Source of the DNA: Pseudomonas sp. PH1b
Lineage (GTDB): Bacteria > Pseudomonadota > Gammaproteobacteria > Pseudomonadales > Pseudomonadaceae
Direction of reading: 5' to 3'
NCBI RefSeq assembly: GCF_000633395.1
Contig: NZ_AYMU01000009.1
Location: forward strand, 248,001-312,000
Length of the DNA stretch: 64,000 bases
The notes beneath the pieces were generated by a model. It searched no databases and had not been told where the DNA came from. It was given only the letters and a program-made list of their open reading frames with translations. Shown here one piece after another: positions 16,886 to 25,958 of this stretch; positions within the stretch are counted from its first letter, which is position 1, and each line of letters starts with the position of its first letter. The position numbers and the translations under genes were made by a program.

Positions 16886-17677
16886 TCAATAGTTGAAAGA
16901 CTTGACCAGCAACAGGTCGCCGATGGCCCGCATGGGCACGATAAAGGTCTCGCGTTTCTCATCGACGGTGTTTTCGTTAAGGATCAGGTTGATCTGCGAG
17001 GTGATCACCTCATTCTGATTGCTGCCTTCGTCGAAGTTGTACCCGCCACTGCCGTAGTTGCCCCAGTAGTTGACGTAGATCAGATAGGTGCCCCGCAGCG
17101 GCGCGGTCATGGTGAACATTTCCGGGCCCGGCCCGTCGACCCCGTCCGGGTCCAGGCCGCCGCCATTGGTCAGGCCGGGATGGCCGAAGAAAGCGTGCTG
17201 GCCGTCGGGGGTAATGATGTGCATGTCCAGCTCGGCCTTGGGATCGTCCCAGCCCAGCACCACGCGGATCCGCGGCGGTGTCTTGTTCTGATTGGCCTCG
17301 TAGAACTGCACGCGCTTGAGAGACTTGCCTTCGGAGCTGCGCACTTCAACGCTGTTGGAACCGGCGCCAAAGGCATAGGGCCGGCCGAAGCGGCCCTGTT
17401 CGTCGGTGTAGAGGTTCAACGGATTGCCGTTGACCGACAGGCTGTGGGGCTGGCGCAGATGACCGATGGCCTTGAGCTGGCCCTCTATCATGGTGCGGTT
17501 GCGCTGGATGCCGCGGTCGATCGGTGGCGTCGGGTAGGCCACCCGGTCCTGTTCGGTGCGGTCGAGCAGTCCGGAATAGCGCCAGCCGGCCAGGGGCTCC
17601 TGCAGCTCGGCGGAGGGTTCGGCGAACGCCGTCCCGGCCATCAGCAGGGGCAGCAGAAAAGAGAAGAATGCGCGCAT
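16886..17677 (-). CDS. magA: MagA, DUF2135 (YfaP-like) secreted protein, first gene of the mag operon
   Basis: 263 residues from the ATG at 17677, which has an AGGA ribosome site about 10 bases upstream and gives a clean signal peptide (MRAFFSFLLPLLMAGTAFA). The upstream extension to 17818 has none. The DUF2135 domain shows VEVRSSEGKSLKRVQFYEANQN, IRVVLGWDDPKAELDMHIITPDGQHAFFG, YLIYVNYWGNYGSGGYNFDEGSNQNE and a terminal RETFIVPMRAIGDLLLVKSF, closely parallel to MagF. The operon promoter should lie in the 17678-18294 gap. I could not see a clear sigma-70 or RpoN element. Confidence 0.86.
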   Translation of the reverse strand: MRAFFSFLLPLLMAGTAFAEPSAELQEPLAGWRYSGLLDRTEQDRVAYPTPPIDRGIQRNRTMIEGQLKAIGHLRQPHSLSVNGNPLNLYTDEQGRFGRPYAFGAGSNSVEVRSSEGKSLKRVQFYEANQNKTPPRIRVVLGWDDPKAELDMHIITPDGQHAFFGHPGLTNGGGLDPDGVDGPGPEMFTMTAPLRGTYLIYVNYWGNYGSGGYNFDEGSNQNEVITSQINLILNENTVDEKRETFIVPMRAIGDLLLVKSFNY

Positions 17678-18294
17678 GTACTGCGTCCTGCCATGCATGG
17701 GGGAAACCCTGGCGCCAGATCCTCGGCGCGGCTGCAAACACGTGAAAAATCGCCCGGCGAAATGGGCGTTGGAAAGGCCGCAGATTAGCGACTTGGCGAC
17801 GGTTGCACAATTGGCCAACAGGGTTTTTGCGAGGGAATTGGCACGCTCCTGAAACCCACGCGCAAAGTGCCATTATGGCGATATCATCGACCAGCCCCCC
17901 TAGCCTGCAAGCGGCGGTTGCCGCCCCGCTCCTGCCCCCATCAAGAGGCCCTGGTTCGAGTCCCCATCCGCCGGAAAACAGCCCATCAGCCCAAACTTGC
18001 CAGCGCGTTGCCAATGCCCTTGCACAGGCGCTCGAAAGAGCCCTGGCAAGCTCTCTGGAATGCCTCTTTGGCGGCAATGAGCAGGGGCGGAACGAAGCGT
18101 CCGAGCCGGCGTCTGGCACGCTGCACATTCCCCCAGGGAATGACCCCATACCTATTCATCGATTGCTTCGCCGCGCCCGGAAACGCTTATCTAGGGACGC
18201 CGCAGGATTGCACATGACGCTGACCGACCCACCGCTCAGTGCTGTGACGCCTCGCCTGGCCATAAAAAATATAATCAACGGGAGCGCCTCACTC
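17678..18294. other. Divergent intergenic region between the mag operon and the BCCT module
   Basis: About 620 bases separate the divergent starts of magA and the BCCT gene. A plus-strand frame stays open from 17803 into the transporter. Its translation is Pro/Ser/Ala-rich, has no signal or domain and lacks a good start, so I treat it as non-coding. Both promoters are expected here. The stretch GGTTCGAGTCC near 17952 looks like a tRNA T-loop but has no matching stem. Confidence 0.5.
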
Positions 18295-19893
18295 ATGAAG
18301 TATCCGTTACGGCCGCTGGTCTTCTGGCCCACCTTTCTGATTCTGCTGGCCGCAGTGATTGCCAGCTACCTTGATCTGCAGGCCTTCCTGGCCGTGAGCA
18401 AAACCCTCAATCGGATGATCCTCGACAACTTCTCCTGGTTGTTCAGCGCCAGTTCGTTCTTGCTGGTGGTACTGACCGCGATCGTCTACTTCTCGCCCCT
18501 GGGGCGAGTGCGCATCGGCGGTGAAGACGCCCAGCCACTGCTGAGCAAATGGCGCTGGTTCATGGTGGCGCTGTGCACCACCCTGGCGGTCGGCGTACTG
18601 TTCTGGACCACCGCCGAGCCGCTCTATCACCTGTATGGCCCGCCCAGCAGCCTGAAGATCGCGCCCGGTAGCCCCGAAGCCACCAGCTTCGCCATGTCCA
18701 CCATGTTCCTGCACTGGACCCTGACGCCCTATGCCATCTACCTGGTGCCGTCGCTGGTGTTCGCCCTGGTGTTCTACAACCTGCGCAGCAACTTCTCCAT
18801 CGGAGCCATGCTCCAGCCGCTGATCGGCGCCGAGCGGGTCAAGCGCTATGCCGGGCTGATCGACACCCTGGCGATGTTTGCCCTGGTGGCCGGCATGGCC
18901 TCGTCCCTGGGCACCGGCGCGCTGACCCTGTCCGGCGGCCTGAGCCAGTACATCGGCGGCGAGACCACGCCCCTGCGCCTGGCCCTGATCATCGCGGTGA
19001 TCGTCATCACCTTCGTCGCCTCGGCCGCCAGCGGCCTGCAGAAAGGCATCGTCAAGCTCTCGACCTTCAATACCTGGATCATGCTGGCCCTGGGGCTGTT
19101 CGTGCTGGTCAGCGGGCCGACCCTGTACATGCTCAGCCTCGGCGTCGAGTCCATCGGCCTGTACCTGCAGACCTTCTTCAGCCGTAGCCTGTTCACCGGT
19201 GCCGCCAGCGGCGACAACTGGCCCCAGAGCTGGACGGTGTTCTACTGGTCAGTATGGTTTGCCTGGGCCCCGGTGAGCGCGCTGTTCCTCGGCAAGATCG
19301 GCCGGGGCTACACGGTGCGCGAGTTCATCCACACCAACATGCTCTACCCGGCCCTGTTCACCGCCCTGTGGATCTGCATCTTCTCTGGCTGCAGCCTGTA
19401 CTTCGACGCCCAGGGTTCCGGCGCGCTCAACCGCGTGCTCAATGAGCAGGGGGTGGAGCACGTGCTGTACCAGATGTTCCAGCAACTGCCGGCCTCTGGC
19501 CTGATGATCGCCTTCCTGCTGTTCATCGCCTTCATCTCCTTCGTCACTGCGGCCGACTCCAGCACCGACGTGATCGGCAACCTGTGCAGCCGCGGCGTCA
19601 CCGCCGACTCGGACCTGGACGGCAGCCCGCTGCTCAAGGTGGTCTGGGGCGTGATCATCGGCAGCGTGTCCTGGGTCATGGTGGCCTTCGTCGGCATCGA
19701 CGGGGTCAAGATGCTCTCCAACCTCGGTGGCCTGCCCGGTATGCTCATCGTCCTGCTGGCCAGCAGCGCGCTGATCATCTGGCTGAAGAATCCCGCCCTG
19801 CTGGCCCAGCCGACGGCCATGCAAGAGCCGTCGACGCCGCCCCCGGCCGCCCTCTCGACTCCGGCTCATCCGGCCCTGGAGCCGACCCCATGA
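18295..19893 (+). CDS. BCCT-family transporter
   Basis: 532 residues from the ATG at 18295 (GGGAG about 10 bases upstream). About twelve hydrophobic segments match the betaine/choline/carnitine transporter fold, with WTTAEPLYHLYGPP after the third segment, FLHWTLTPYAIYLVPSL in the substrate helix, and FYWSVWFAWAPVSALFLGKIGRGYTVREFI, the BCCT signature in TM8. The canonical GL-PW in the substrate helix is TL-PY here, and the aromatic box is altered, so the substrate may not be glycine betaine itself. The stop overlaps the start of an OprD porin gene (ATGA), so outer- and inner-membrane uptake are coupled. The tail after the last helix is Pro/Ala-rich. The family uses Na+ or H+ symport, or antiport in CaiT. 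Confidence 0.9.
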   Translation: MKYPLRPLVFWPTFLILLAAVIASYLDLQAFLAVSKTLNRMILDNFSWLFSASSFLLVVLTAIVYFSPLGRVRIGGEDAQPLLSKWRWFMVALCTTLAVGVLFWTTAEPLYHLYGPPSSLKIAPGSPEATSFAMSTMFLHWTLTPYAIYLVPSLVFALVFYNLRSNFSIGAMLQPLIGAERVKRYAGLIDTLAMFALVAGMASSLGTGALTLSGGLSQYIGGETTPLRLALIIAVIVITFVASAASGLQKGIVKLSTFNTWIMLALGLFVLVSGPTLYMLSLGVESIGLYLQTFFSRSLFTGAASGDNWPQSWTVFYWSVWFAWAPVSALFLGKIGRGYTVREFIHTNMLYPALFTALWICIFSGCSLYFDAQGSGALNRVLNEQGVEHVLYQMFQQLPASGLMIAFLLFIAFISFVTAADSSTDVIGNLCSRGVTADSDLDGSPLLKVVWGVIIGSVSWVMVAFVGIDGVKMLSNLGGLPGMLIVLLASSALIIWLKNPALLAQPTAMQEPSTPPPAALSTPAHPALEPTP

Positions 19894-21191
19894 AAATCCG
19901 TCATCTCGCCCTGCAGAGCGCGGGCCTGGCACTGTGCTGCCCGTTGCTGGCAGGTGCCGGCCAGGAGGCAGCCCGGGGTTTTATCGAAGACAGCCGGATC
20001 AACGCTCTGGTGCGCAACTACTACCGCAACAACGACTATCGCGACCGCGACAAGGATGGCCGCGAATGGGCCCAGGGCCTGCAGTTGGACTACCGCTCCG
20101 GCTACACCCCGGGCCCCCTGGGCTTTGGCCTGGACGCCCACGCCTACTTCGCCACCAAACTCGACAGTGGCGGTGGGCGGGCGCGCACCCAGTTGCTGGT
20201 CAGCGACGGGGCTGGCCACAGCCGCGATGAGTCGGCCACCGCCGGCGCAGCGCTGAAAATGCGCTGGTCCAATACCGAGCTCAAGTACGGCGACCTGCGC
20301 CCGCAGAACCCGGTGCTGGCCCTGGCGGACAGCCGCATCATGCCGGCCACCGCCAGCGGTTTCGCCTTCACCAGCCGCGAGGCCGAGGGCCTGCTGGTGG
20401 AGGGCGGCCATTTCACCGCCGCCAGGGACTTCAACCAGACTGGCCATCGCGGCGGCTTCTACGCCGGCTATGCCGGAGTCGAAGGCGGCGACGTGGACTA
20501 TCTCGGCGGCACCTACCAGGTGCATCCACAAATCGGCCTGAGCCTCTACAGCGCACGCTACGAAGACCTGTGGCGCCAGCACTACGTCAATCTCAACCTC
20601 GACCAGCCATTGGATGCCGAGGCGTACCGCAGCTTGAACCTGGACCTCAACCTCTACCGTTCCCTGGATGACGGCCAGGCCCTGGCCGGGGATATCGCGA
20701 CCACTGCCTGGTCGGCGGCGCTGGCCCTCAAGAGCGGGCCGCAGACCTTCACCCTGGCCCACCAGCGCATTCACGGAAACCAGCCGTTCGACTACCTGGC
20801 CCTGGGCGGGGGCGGCTTCCACGACTCGATCTACCTGGCCAACTCCTCGCTGATCGCCGACTTCAACGGCCCGGGCGAGCGCTCCTGGAGCCTGGGCTAC
20901 AAGCTCGACTTCGCGCCGCTCGGCATGCCCGGCCTGTCGCTCAACACCCGCTACATCCGCGGCAGCCACGTCGACGGTCGACGGGTGCCGGTAGGCAGCC
21001 CCTACCGCTACTACGCCGACAACGAAAAGCACTGGGAACGGGATATCGACGTGCGCTACGTGCTACAGACCGGCCCGGCCAAGGACCTGTCCCTGACCCT
21101 GCGCCAGGGCACCCATCGCATCCGCGGGACCTCGGACGGCAACGTCGATCACATCCGCCTGATCACCGAATACCCCTTCAGCCTGCTTTGA
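19890..21191 (+). CDS. OprD-family outer-membrane porin
   Basis: 433 residues; the ATG at 19890 overlaps the preceding stop. The signal peptide is HLALQSAGLALCCPLLAGAG. The mature protein opens with the OprD hallmark RGFIEDSRINALVRNYYRNNDYRD, then WAQGLQLDYRSGYTPGPLGFGLDAHAYFATKLDSG, alternating beta-strands, DNEKHWERDIDVRYVLQTGPAKDLSLTLRQGTHR and a closing phenylalanine-rich strand (ITEYPFSLL). OprD porins form 18-strand barrels with a narrow basic eyelet for carboxylated substrates or small peptides. Pairing with a BCCT transporter and a CocE-like hydrolase suggests a specific, probably carboxylated or amide/ester-linked quaternary-amine-type substrate. The substrate is inference. Confidence 0.93.
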   Translation: MKIRHLALQSAGLALCCPLLAGAGQEAARGFIEDSRINALVRNYYRNNDYRDRDKDGREWAQGLQLDYRSGYTPGPLGFGLDAHAYFATKLDSGGGRARTQLLVSDGAGHSRDESATAGAALKMRWSNTELKYGDLRPQNPVLALADSRIMPATASGFAFTSREAEGLLVEGGHFTAARDFNQTGHRGGFYAGYAGVEGGDVDYLGGTYQVHPQIGLSLYSARYEDLWRQHYVNLNLDQPLDAEAYRSLNLDLNLYRSLDDGQALAGDIATTAWSAALALKSGPQTFTLAHQRIHGNQPFDYLALGGGGFHDSIYLANSSLIADFNGPGERSWSLGYKLDFAPLGMPGLSLNTRYIRGSHVDGRRVPVGSPYRYYADNEKHWERDIDVRYVLQTGPAKDLSLTLRQGTHRIRGTSDGNVDHIRLITEYPFSLL

Positions 21192-21250
21192 TCGCCCCGC
21201 TCGCCGCCCGGCCAATCCGGGCGGTGGCCTTTTATCGACTGGAGTGTCGA

Positions 21251-23260
21251 ATGGACGTTATCCACGATTTCCCCCACCCGATCCGCGAGATCGAGCACTG
21301 CCTGATCCCTCTGCGGGACGGCACCCACCTGGCGGCGCGCATCTGGCTGCCGGCCGACGCCCGTGATGCAAAACCCTATCCGGCGATCCTCGAGTACCTG
21401 CCCTACCGCAAGCGCGACGGTACTGCGGTACGCGATGCACTGAGCCATCCGTGGATGGCCGGCCAGGGCTATGCCTGTGTGCGGGTGGACATGCGCGGCA
21501 ACGGTGAATCCCAGGGCCTGATGGCCGACGAATACCTGCCCCAGGAACAGGAGGACGCCCTCCAAGTGCTGGACTGGCTCTGCGCCCAGCCCTGGTGCGA
21601 CGGCAACCTGGGGATGATGGGCATTTCCTGGGGCGGCTTCAACAGCCTGCAGGTGGCGGCTCGCCAGCCTGCGGCGCTGAAAGCCATCATCACCCTGTGC
21701 TCCACCGATGATCGCTACGCCGACGATATCCATTACAAGGGCGGCAATCTGCTGATGGAGAACCAGGGCTGGGCCGCAACCATGCTCAACTTCAGCGCCG
21801 CAGCACCGGACCCGCTGCTGGTGGATGACTGGCAAGCCCTCTGGCAGCAGCGCCTGGACGCCATGCCGATGCTCGCCGAAACCTGGCTGCAGCATCAGAC
21901 CCGCGACGCTTACTGGCGCCAGGGCTCGGTGTGCGAGGACTACGCGGCAATCAAGGCGGCGGTGTACTGCGTTGGCGGTTGGGGTGATGCCTACAAGAAC
22001 ACCGTGCCGCGGCTGATGCAGCACCTGAGCGCTCCCAAGAAGGCCATGCTCGGCCCCTGGATCCACAAGTACCCGCACTTCGCCGTGCCCAACCCGGCCA
22101 TCGGGTTCCTGCAAGAGGCCAAGCGCTGGTGGGACCACTGGCTCAAGGGCATCGACAATGGCGTGATGGACGAACCGGCCTGTGCTTTCTACCTGCAAGA
22201 CGCGGTCGCGCCCAAGGGCAGCTACGCCGAGCGCCCGGGCACCTGGGTGCAGACCGCAGGCTGGCCCGATCCCCAGGTGCAATGGCAGGACTTCAGCCTC
22301 GGCGACTCTGGGCTGCTGGCCGGCGAACAGGCCCTGGGCCAGGAGCGCAGCATCTGCTCGCCCCTGACCACCGGCCTGCACCAGGGCGAATACTGTGCCA
22401 TCTGGTTCGGCCCGGACGGCCCCACCGACCAGCGCCGGGATGACGCCCACTCGCTGTGCTTCGACAGCCCGCCGCTGGACGCGCCACTGGCCCTGCTGGG
22501 GGATGTGCGCCTGGACCTGCGGCTGAAGTCGGACAAGCCTTGCGGGCAGATCGTCGCCCGGCTGAACGCCGTGGCACCGGATGGCCAAGTGGCGCAGATC
22601 ACCTATGGCACCCTGAACCTCAACCTGCGGGACGACTTCGCCGTGGCCAACCCGCCAGTGCCCGGCGAACCCTTGCAGGTCCGCCTGAGCCTGGATCATG
22701 TCGGCTACCGCCTGCCCGCCGGCTATCGCCTGCGCCTGGCCCTGAGCACCGCAAGCTTCCCCCTGCTGTGGCCCAGCCGCGAGCTGGCCACCCTGACCCT
22801 GCTGCCCGAGCTGCAGAGCGTGCAACTGCCGGTGTTTACCGGCGAGGCGGTGGAGTGCCCGTTCGAGGCGCCGCAGAGCGCGCCACCGGCCAACCTGGAA
22901 ATCATCCGCGCAGCGGCGCCCAAGCGCACCCTCAGCGAAGATGTGGGCAGCGGCGAAGTCTGTGTGCGCATCGACGATGACCTGGGCGCCATGCGTTTCC
23001 TCGATCACGGCCTGTGGGTCGACCAGCGTTGCACCGAGCAATACCGCACGCTGCCCTGGGACCCACTGTCGACCCGGGCAGACATCCAGTGGAGCTACCG
23101 CGTCGGCCGCGACGCATGGTCGGTAGAGGTGGACAGCCGGCTGCACCTGCACGCCGACGCCCAGTGGTTCTACCTGGAGGCCGAACAGGTGGCGCGTTGC
23201 GATGGCCAGCAGACCCATCAGCGCCAGTGGCAGCGACGGATCGCCCGATCCACCCTGTAA
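21251..23260 (+). CDS. CocE/NonD-family (X-Pro dipeptidyl-peptidase-like) hydrolase
   Basis: 669 residues from the ATG at 21251 (GGAG ribosome site). The alpha/beta-hydrolase core has RDGTHLAARIWLPADA, LEYLPYRKRDGTA, the oxyanion region VRVDMRGNGESQG and the nucleophile elbow GISWGGFNSLQ (catalytic Ser). The Asp and His of the triad are expected near GGWGDAYKNTV and GPWIHKYPH. A C-terminal jelly-roll domain (DVRLDLRLKSDKP...YGTLNLNLRD...GYRLRLALSTASFP) matches the S15/CocE C-terminal family. Members hydrolyse esters, beta-lactams or amino-acyl amides. There is no signal peptide, so it acts in the cytoplasm on a substrate brought in by the upstream porin and transporter. It is 59 bp from the porin gene and very likely in the same transcript. 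Confidence 0.87.
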   Translation: MDVIHDFPHPIREIEHCLIPLRDGTHLAARIWLPADARDAKPYPAILEYLPYRKRDGTAVRDALSHPWMAGQGYACVRVDMRGNGESQGLMADEYLPQEQEDALQVLDWLCAQPWCDGNLGMMGISWGGFNSLQVAARQPAALKAIITLCSTDDRYADDIHYKGGNLLMENQGWAATMLNFSAAAPDPLLVDDWQALWQQRLDAMPMLAETWLQHQTRDAYWRQGSVCEDYAAIKAAVYCVGGWGDAYKNTVPRLMQHLSAPKKAMLGPWIHKYPHFAVPNPAIGFLQEAKRWWDHWLKGIDNGVMDEPACAFYLQDAVAPKGSYAERPGTWVQTAGWPDPQVQWQDFSLGDSGLLAGEQALGQERSICSPLTTGLHQGEYCAIWFGPDGPTDQRRDDAHSLCFDSPPLDAPLALLGDVRLDLRLKSDKPCGQIVARLNAVAPDGQVAQITYGTLNLNLRDDFAVANPPVPGEPLQVRLSLDHVGYRLPAGYRLRLALSTASFPLLWPSRELATLTLLPELQSVQLPVFTGEAVECPFEAPQSAPPANLEIIRAAAPKRTLSEDVGSGEVCVRIDDDLGAMRFLDHGLWVDQRCTEQYRTLPWDPLSTRADIQWSYRVGRDAWSVEVDSRLHLHADAQWFYLEAEQVARCDGQQTHQRQWQRRIARSTL

Positions 23261-23338
23261 AGCGTGGCAGGATGCCCTATCTCTGAGACATGGCGGGCGG
23301 CTGAAGACAGCGCCCGCCCCCTGCAGTCGGGTACCCCT

Positions 23339-24277
23339 ATGTCACGTCGAAACGTCGATCTCCCGCCCCTCAACTGCCTGCAGCCTTTCGAGGCGGTGGC
23401 CCGCCACCTGAGCTTTACCCGGGCCGCCCAGGAACTGAACCTGACCCAGAGCGCGGTGAGCCGCCAGATCAAGCGGCTGGAGGAAAACCTCGCGCGCCCG
23501 CTGTTCCACCGCCACAGCCTGGGCATCAGCCTGACCCCGGCCGGCGAGCGCTATTTTCGCACCATCCAGCGCCTGCTGCGGGAACTGGATCGCGAGTCTG
23601 CCGAGCTGCGCCGACGCGGCGCCGAACGCCAACTGACCCTGGCCAGCACCCCGACCATCAGCTCGATCTGGCTGGCGCGCCTGCTGCCGCATTTCCAGCA
23701 CCTGTTCCCGGACCTGGACATCCGCATCCTGTGCAGCGAAAGCCCCTTGCACCTGGACGTCAGCGAGTACGACCTGGGGCTGTTCTATCACCTCGACGAA
23801 CTGCCGGCGCCCCTGGGGCTGGAGCTGACCCCGGTGTTTGCCAGCGAACAGGTGATCAGCGTGTGCAGCCCGGACTACCTGAGCCGCAAGGGACCGATCC
23901 GCGACTCGCAGCACCTGCTGGAAGAACACCGCCTGCTGATCGTCGAAGACCACTATCACGACTGGCTGACCTGGGCCGACTGGTTCAGCGCGGTGGGCGC
24001 CACCTACCATTCGCCGCGACACGCCCTGCGCACCAACAGCTACCAGCTGCTGATGCAGTCGGCAGTCATGGGCCAGGGCGTGGCCCTGGGCTGGGAAAGC
24101 CTGCTGCAGGGGGAACTCGCCGCCGGGCGCCTGCAACGGGCGCTGCCCGATCGCATGCCCAGCCGCGGGCGGCTGAACCTGATGCAACCGCACCATCGCA
24201 ATCCGCCACCGGCCGTCCGGCGCTTTCGCCAGTGGCTGCTGGACCACACCTCCCCTGCCAATGAAGCCGGTCCCTGA
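23339..24277 (+). CDS. LysR-type transcriptional regulator
   Basis: 312 residues from the ATG at 23339. The N-terminal winged helix-turn-helix is textbook: LNCLQPFEAVARHLSFTRAAQELNLTQSAVSRQIKRLEENL, then RHSLGISLTPAGERYF. A linker helix and a periplasmic-binding-like effector domain follow (RRGAERQLTLASTPTISSIWLARLLPHFQHLFPDLDI...). It resembles the GcvA/AmpR-type subgroup. It is encoded in the same direction as the hydrolase, 78 bp downstream, and precedes an exporter gene, so it is the natural candidate to control the module. The ligand cannot be deduced. Confidence 0.92.
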   Translation: MSRRNVDLPPLNCLQPFEAVARHLSFTRAAQELNLTQSAVSRQIKRLEENLARPLFHRHSLGISLTPAGERYFRTIQRLLRELDRESAELRRRGAERQLTLASTPTISSIWLARLLPHFQHLFPDLDIRILCSESPLHLDVSEYDLGLFYHLDELPAPLGLELTPVFASEQVISVCSPDYLSRKGPIRDSQHLLEEHRLLIVEDHYHDWLTWADWFSAVGATYHSPRHALRTNSYQLLMQSAVMGQGVALGWESLLQGELAAGRLQRALPDRMPSRGRLNLMQPHHRNPPPAVRRFRQWLLDHTSPANEAGP

Positions 24278-24298
24278 CCGAACGTACCTGACGACCTC

Positions 24299-25582
24299 AT
24301 GAACCTGACTCTGCTGACCTTTCCCGCGCTGTATTGCGCCACCATCCTGATGCTGACCGGCAACGGGTTGTTCTTCAGTTTTATCGGCCTGCGCCTGGCC
24401 AGTGACGGTGTCGACGAACTGTGGATCGGCGGCCTGACCGCCGCCTACTACGCCGGCATGGTCTGTGGCGCCAAGTTCGGCCACCAGATGATCGCCGCCG
24501 TCGGCCACATCCGCTCCTACGTGGCTTGTGCCGGTGCGGCCACCATGATTGTCCTGCTGCATGTGCTGTTCGAAGACCTGTGGCTGTGGCTGGTACTGCG
24601 CTTCATCACCGGCCTGGTGATGATGAACCAGTACATGGTGATCGAGAGCTGGCTCAACGAGCAGGCGGACAACAACCAGCGCGGCGCAGTATTCGCCGGC
24701 TACATGGTGGCGGTTTCCCTGGGCCTGATCCTCGGCCAGAGCGTATTGATCTGGCGCCCGGAACTGGACTTCAAGCCGCTGCTGATCGTCGCCCTGTGCT
24801 TTGCCGCCTGCCTGCTGCCAGTGGCCCTGACCCGACGCCTGCACCCGGCCAAGCTGGTGGCGGCTCCGTTGCAGATCGGTTTTTTCTGGCGGCGGGTGCC
24901 GCAAGCCTTGAGCACGGTATTCATCACCGGCCTGATGGTCGGCTCCTTCTACGCCCTGGCACCGGTGTTCATTACCCTGAGCGGCCTGGATGCGGCCCAG
25001 GCCGGCACCTTCGTCGCCGTGGCGATCCTTGCCGGGCTCTGCGGCCAGTGGCCGATCGGCTGGCTGTCGGACCGCATCGACCGTTCGCGGCTGATTCGTG
25101 CCTGCGCCTTGACCCTGTGCCTGGTGGCGATCCCTTTGTGGGGGCTGCTCGACCTGTCGTTCAGCGTATTGCTGTTGTTCGGTTTTCTCAGCGGCCTGCT
25201 GCTGTTCACCCTCTATCCGCTGGCGGTGGCCCTGGCCAACGACAACATCGAGCAGCCCCAGCGCGTGGCCCTGAGCGCCATGCTCCTGGCCACCCATGGC
25301 GTGGGCGCCTGCCTCGGGCCGCTGCTGTGCGGGGCACTGATGAAGCTTTACGGCCACAACGCCTTTTACCTGGTGTTTTCCCTGTGCGCCCTGCTGTTGG
25401 CCTGGCGGGTACAACCAAGTCGAGTCACCGGGGAGTTTCTGGTCGAGGGCGCGCCCTTGCAGCACGTGGCCATGCCCGAGCATCCGATCAGTGTGCTGGC
25501 CGCCACCCTGGACCCACGGGTCGACGAAGTGCCCGAGGAGTTAGTGATCAGCGAAGCGTCCCTGGAAGAACAGGCGCGTTGA
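24299..25582 (+). CDS. MFS transporter (YcaD-like)
   Basis: 427 residues with about twelve hydrophobic segments. FFSFIGLRLASDG, YYAGMVCGAKFGHQMIAAVGHIRSY, LRFITGLVMMNQYMVIESWLNEQADNNQRGAVFAGYMV and GQWPIGWLSDRIDRSRLI (MFS loop 8-9 signature) match the YcaD-type subgroup, with a 45-residue acidic cytoplasmic tail (LDPRVDEVPEELVISEASLEEQ). It starts 21 bp after the LysR gene and is probably cotranscribed. The YcaD group has no firm substrate; export of a product or related metabolite of the upstream hydrolase module is plausible. Confidence 0.9.
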   Translation: MNLTLLTFPALYCATILMLTGNGLFFSFIGLRLASDGVDELWIGGLTAAYYAGMVCGAKFGHQMIAAVGHIRSYVACAGAATMIVLLHVLFEDLWLWLVLRFITGLVMMNQYMVIESWLNEQADNNQRGAVFAGYMVAVSLGLILGQSVLIWRPELDFKPLLIVALCFAACLLPVALTRRLHPAKLVAAPLQIGFFWRRVPQALSTVFITGLMVGSFYALAPVFITLSGLDAAQAGTFVAVAILAGLCGQWPIGWLSDRIDRSRLIRACALTLCLVAIPLWGLLDLSFSVLLLFGFLSGLLLFTLYPLAVALANDNIEQPQRVALSAMLLATHGVGACLGPLLCGALMKLYGHNAFYLVFSLCALLLAWRVQPSRVTGEFLVEGAPLQHVAMPEHPISVLAATLDPRVDEVPEELVISEASLEEQAR

Positions 25583-25958
25583 GCAAGATCCGAGTGGGGC
25601 TGGGCGTCAGGCCGCTGGGAATCTCCTGCGGCGTCCTTTTCGGAGCAGAGGCGTGAACCTCAGGCTCCGAGGTTTCTGGAGCCCGCCCAAGCTGGCCACC
25701 AGACGCCCGGCGCCGTTATGACGAGCCGGTGCAGCGCACTTTCAGTGCGCCGCCCTGCACCAGGATGCCGCCATCCCGCAGGCTCTGGCCCCGCTCATCA
25801 TCAACCTGGCCATTGCCTTGGCGGCCAAACCCTGCCGGTAGCCGCGAGACATGGGTTTTTCCAGGGCCCCGGGCGTTCTCGGAGGGCACCGCTCATTTGC
25901 CCGAAACCCCGGTGTCTGCTAGTGTCGCGCCGGTTTAACGTCAACCGGGATAGCCACC
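25583..25958. other. Intergenic region with terminator-like hairpin
   Basis: No gene is seen in 376 bases. At 25728-25761 a nested inverted repeat (GGTGCAG...CTGCACC around GCGCACT...AGTGCGC) can form a strong hairpin and may end transcription of the MFS gene; no T-run follows. The end of the region should hold the xseB-ispA-dxs promoter. Confidence 0.5.

Noticed and set aside
9651..16896. Very long plus-strand open frames opposite the mag genes (up to 1148 codons)
   Set aside because: These are GC-rich antisense shadows with repetitive His/Gln/Arg-rich composition and no ribosome sites or domains. The minus-strand proteins are clearly real.
17950..17975. tRNA-like T-loop (GGTTCGAGTCC) between the mag operon and the BCCT gene
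   Set aside because: The T-stem does not pair and no acceptor or anticodon arms could be drawn, so there is no tRNA gene here.
17803..18294. Open frame extending the BCCT gene upstream
   Set aside because: Pro/Ser-rich with no domain. A good ribosome site and membrane start lie at 18295.
21149..23218. 689-codon minus-strand frame opposite the CocE-type gene
   Set aside because: Antisense shadow without recognisable domains. The plus-strand hydrolase has catalytic motifs.
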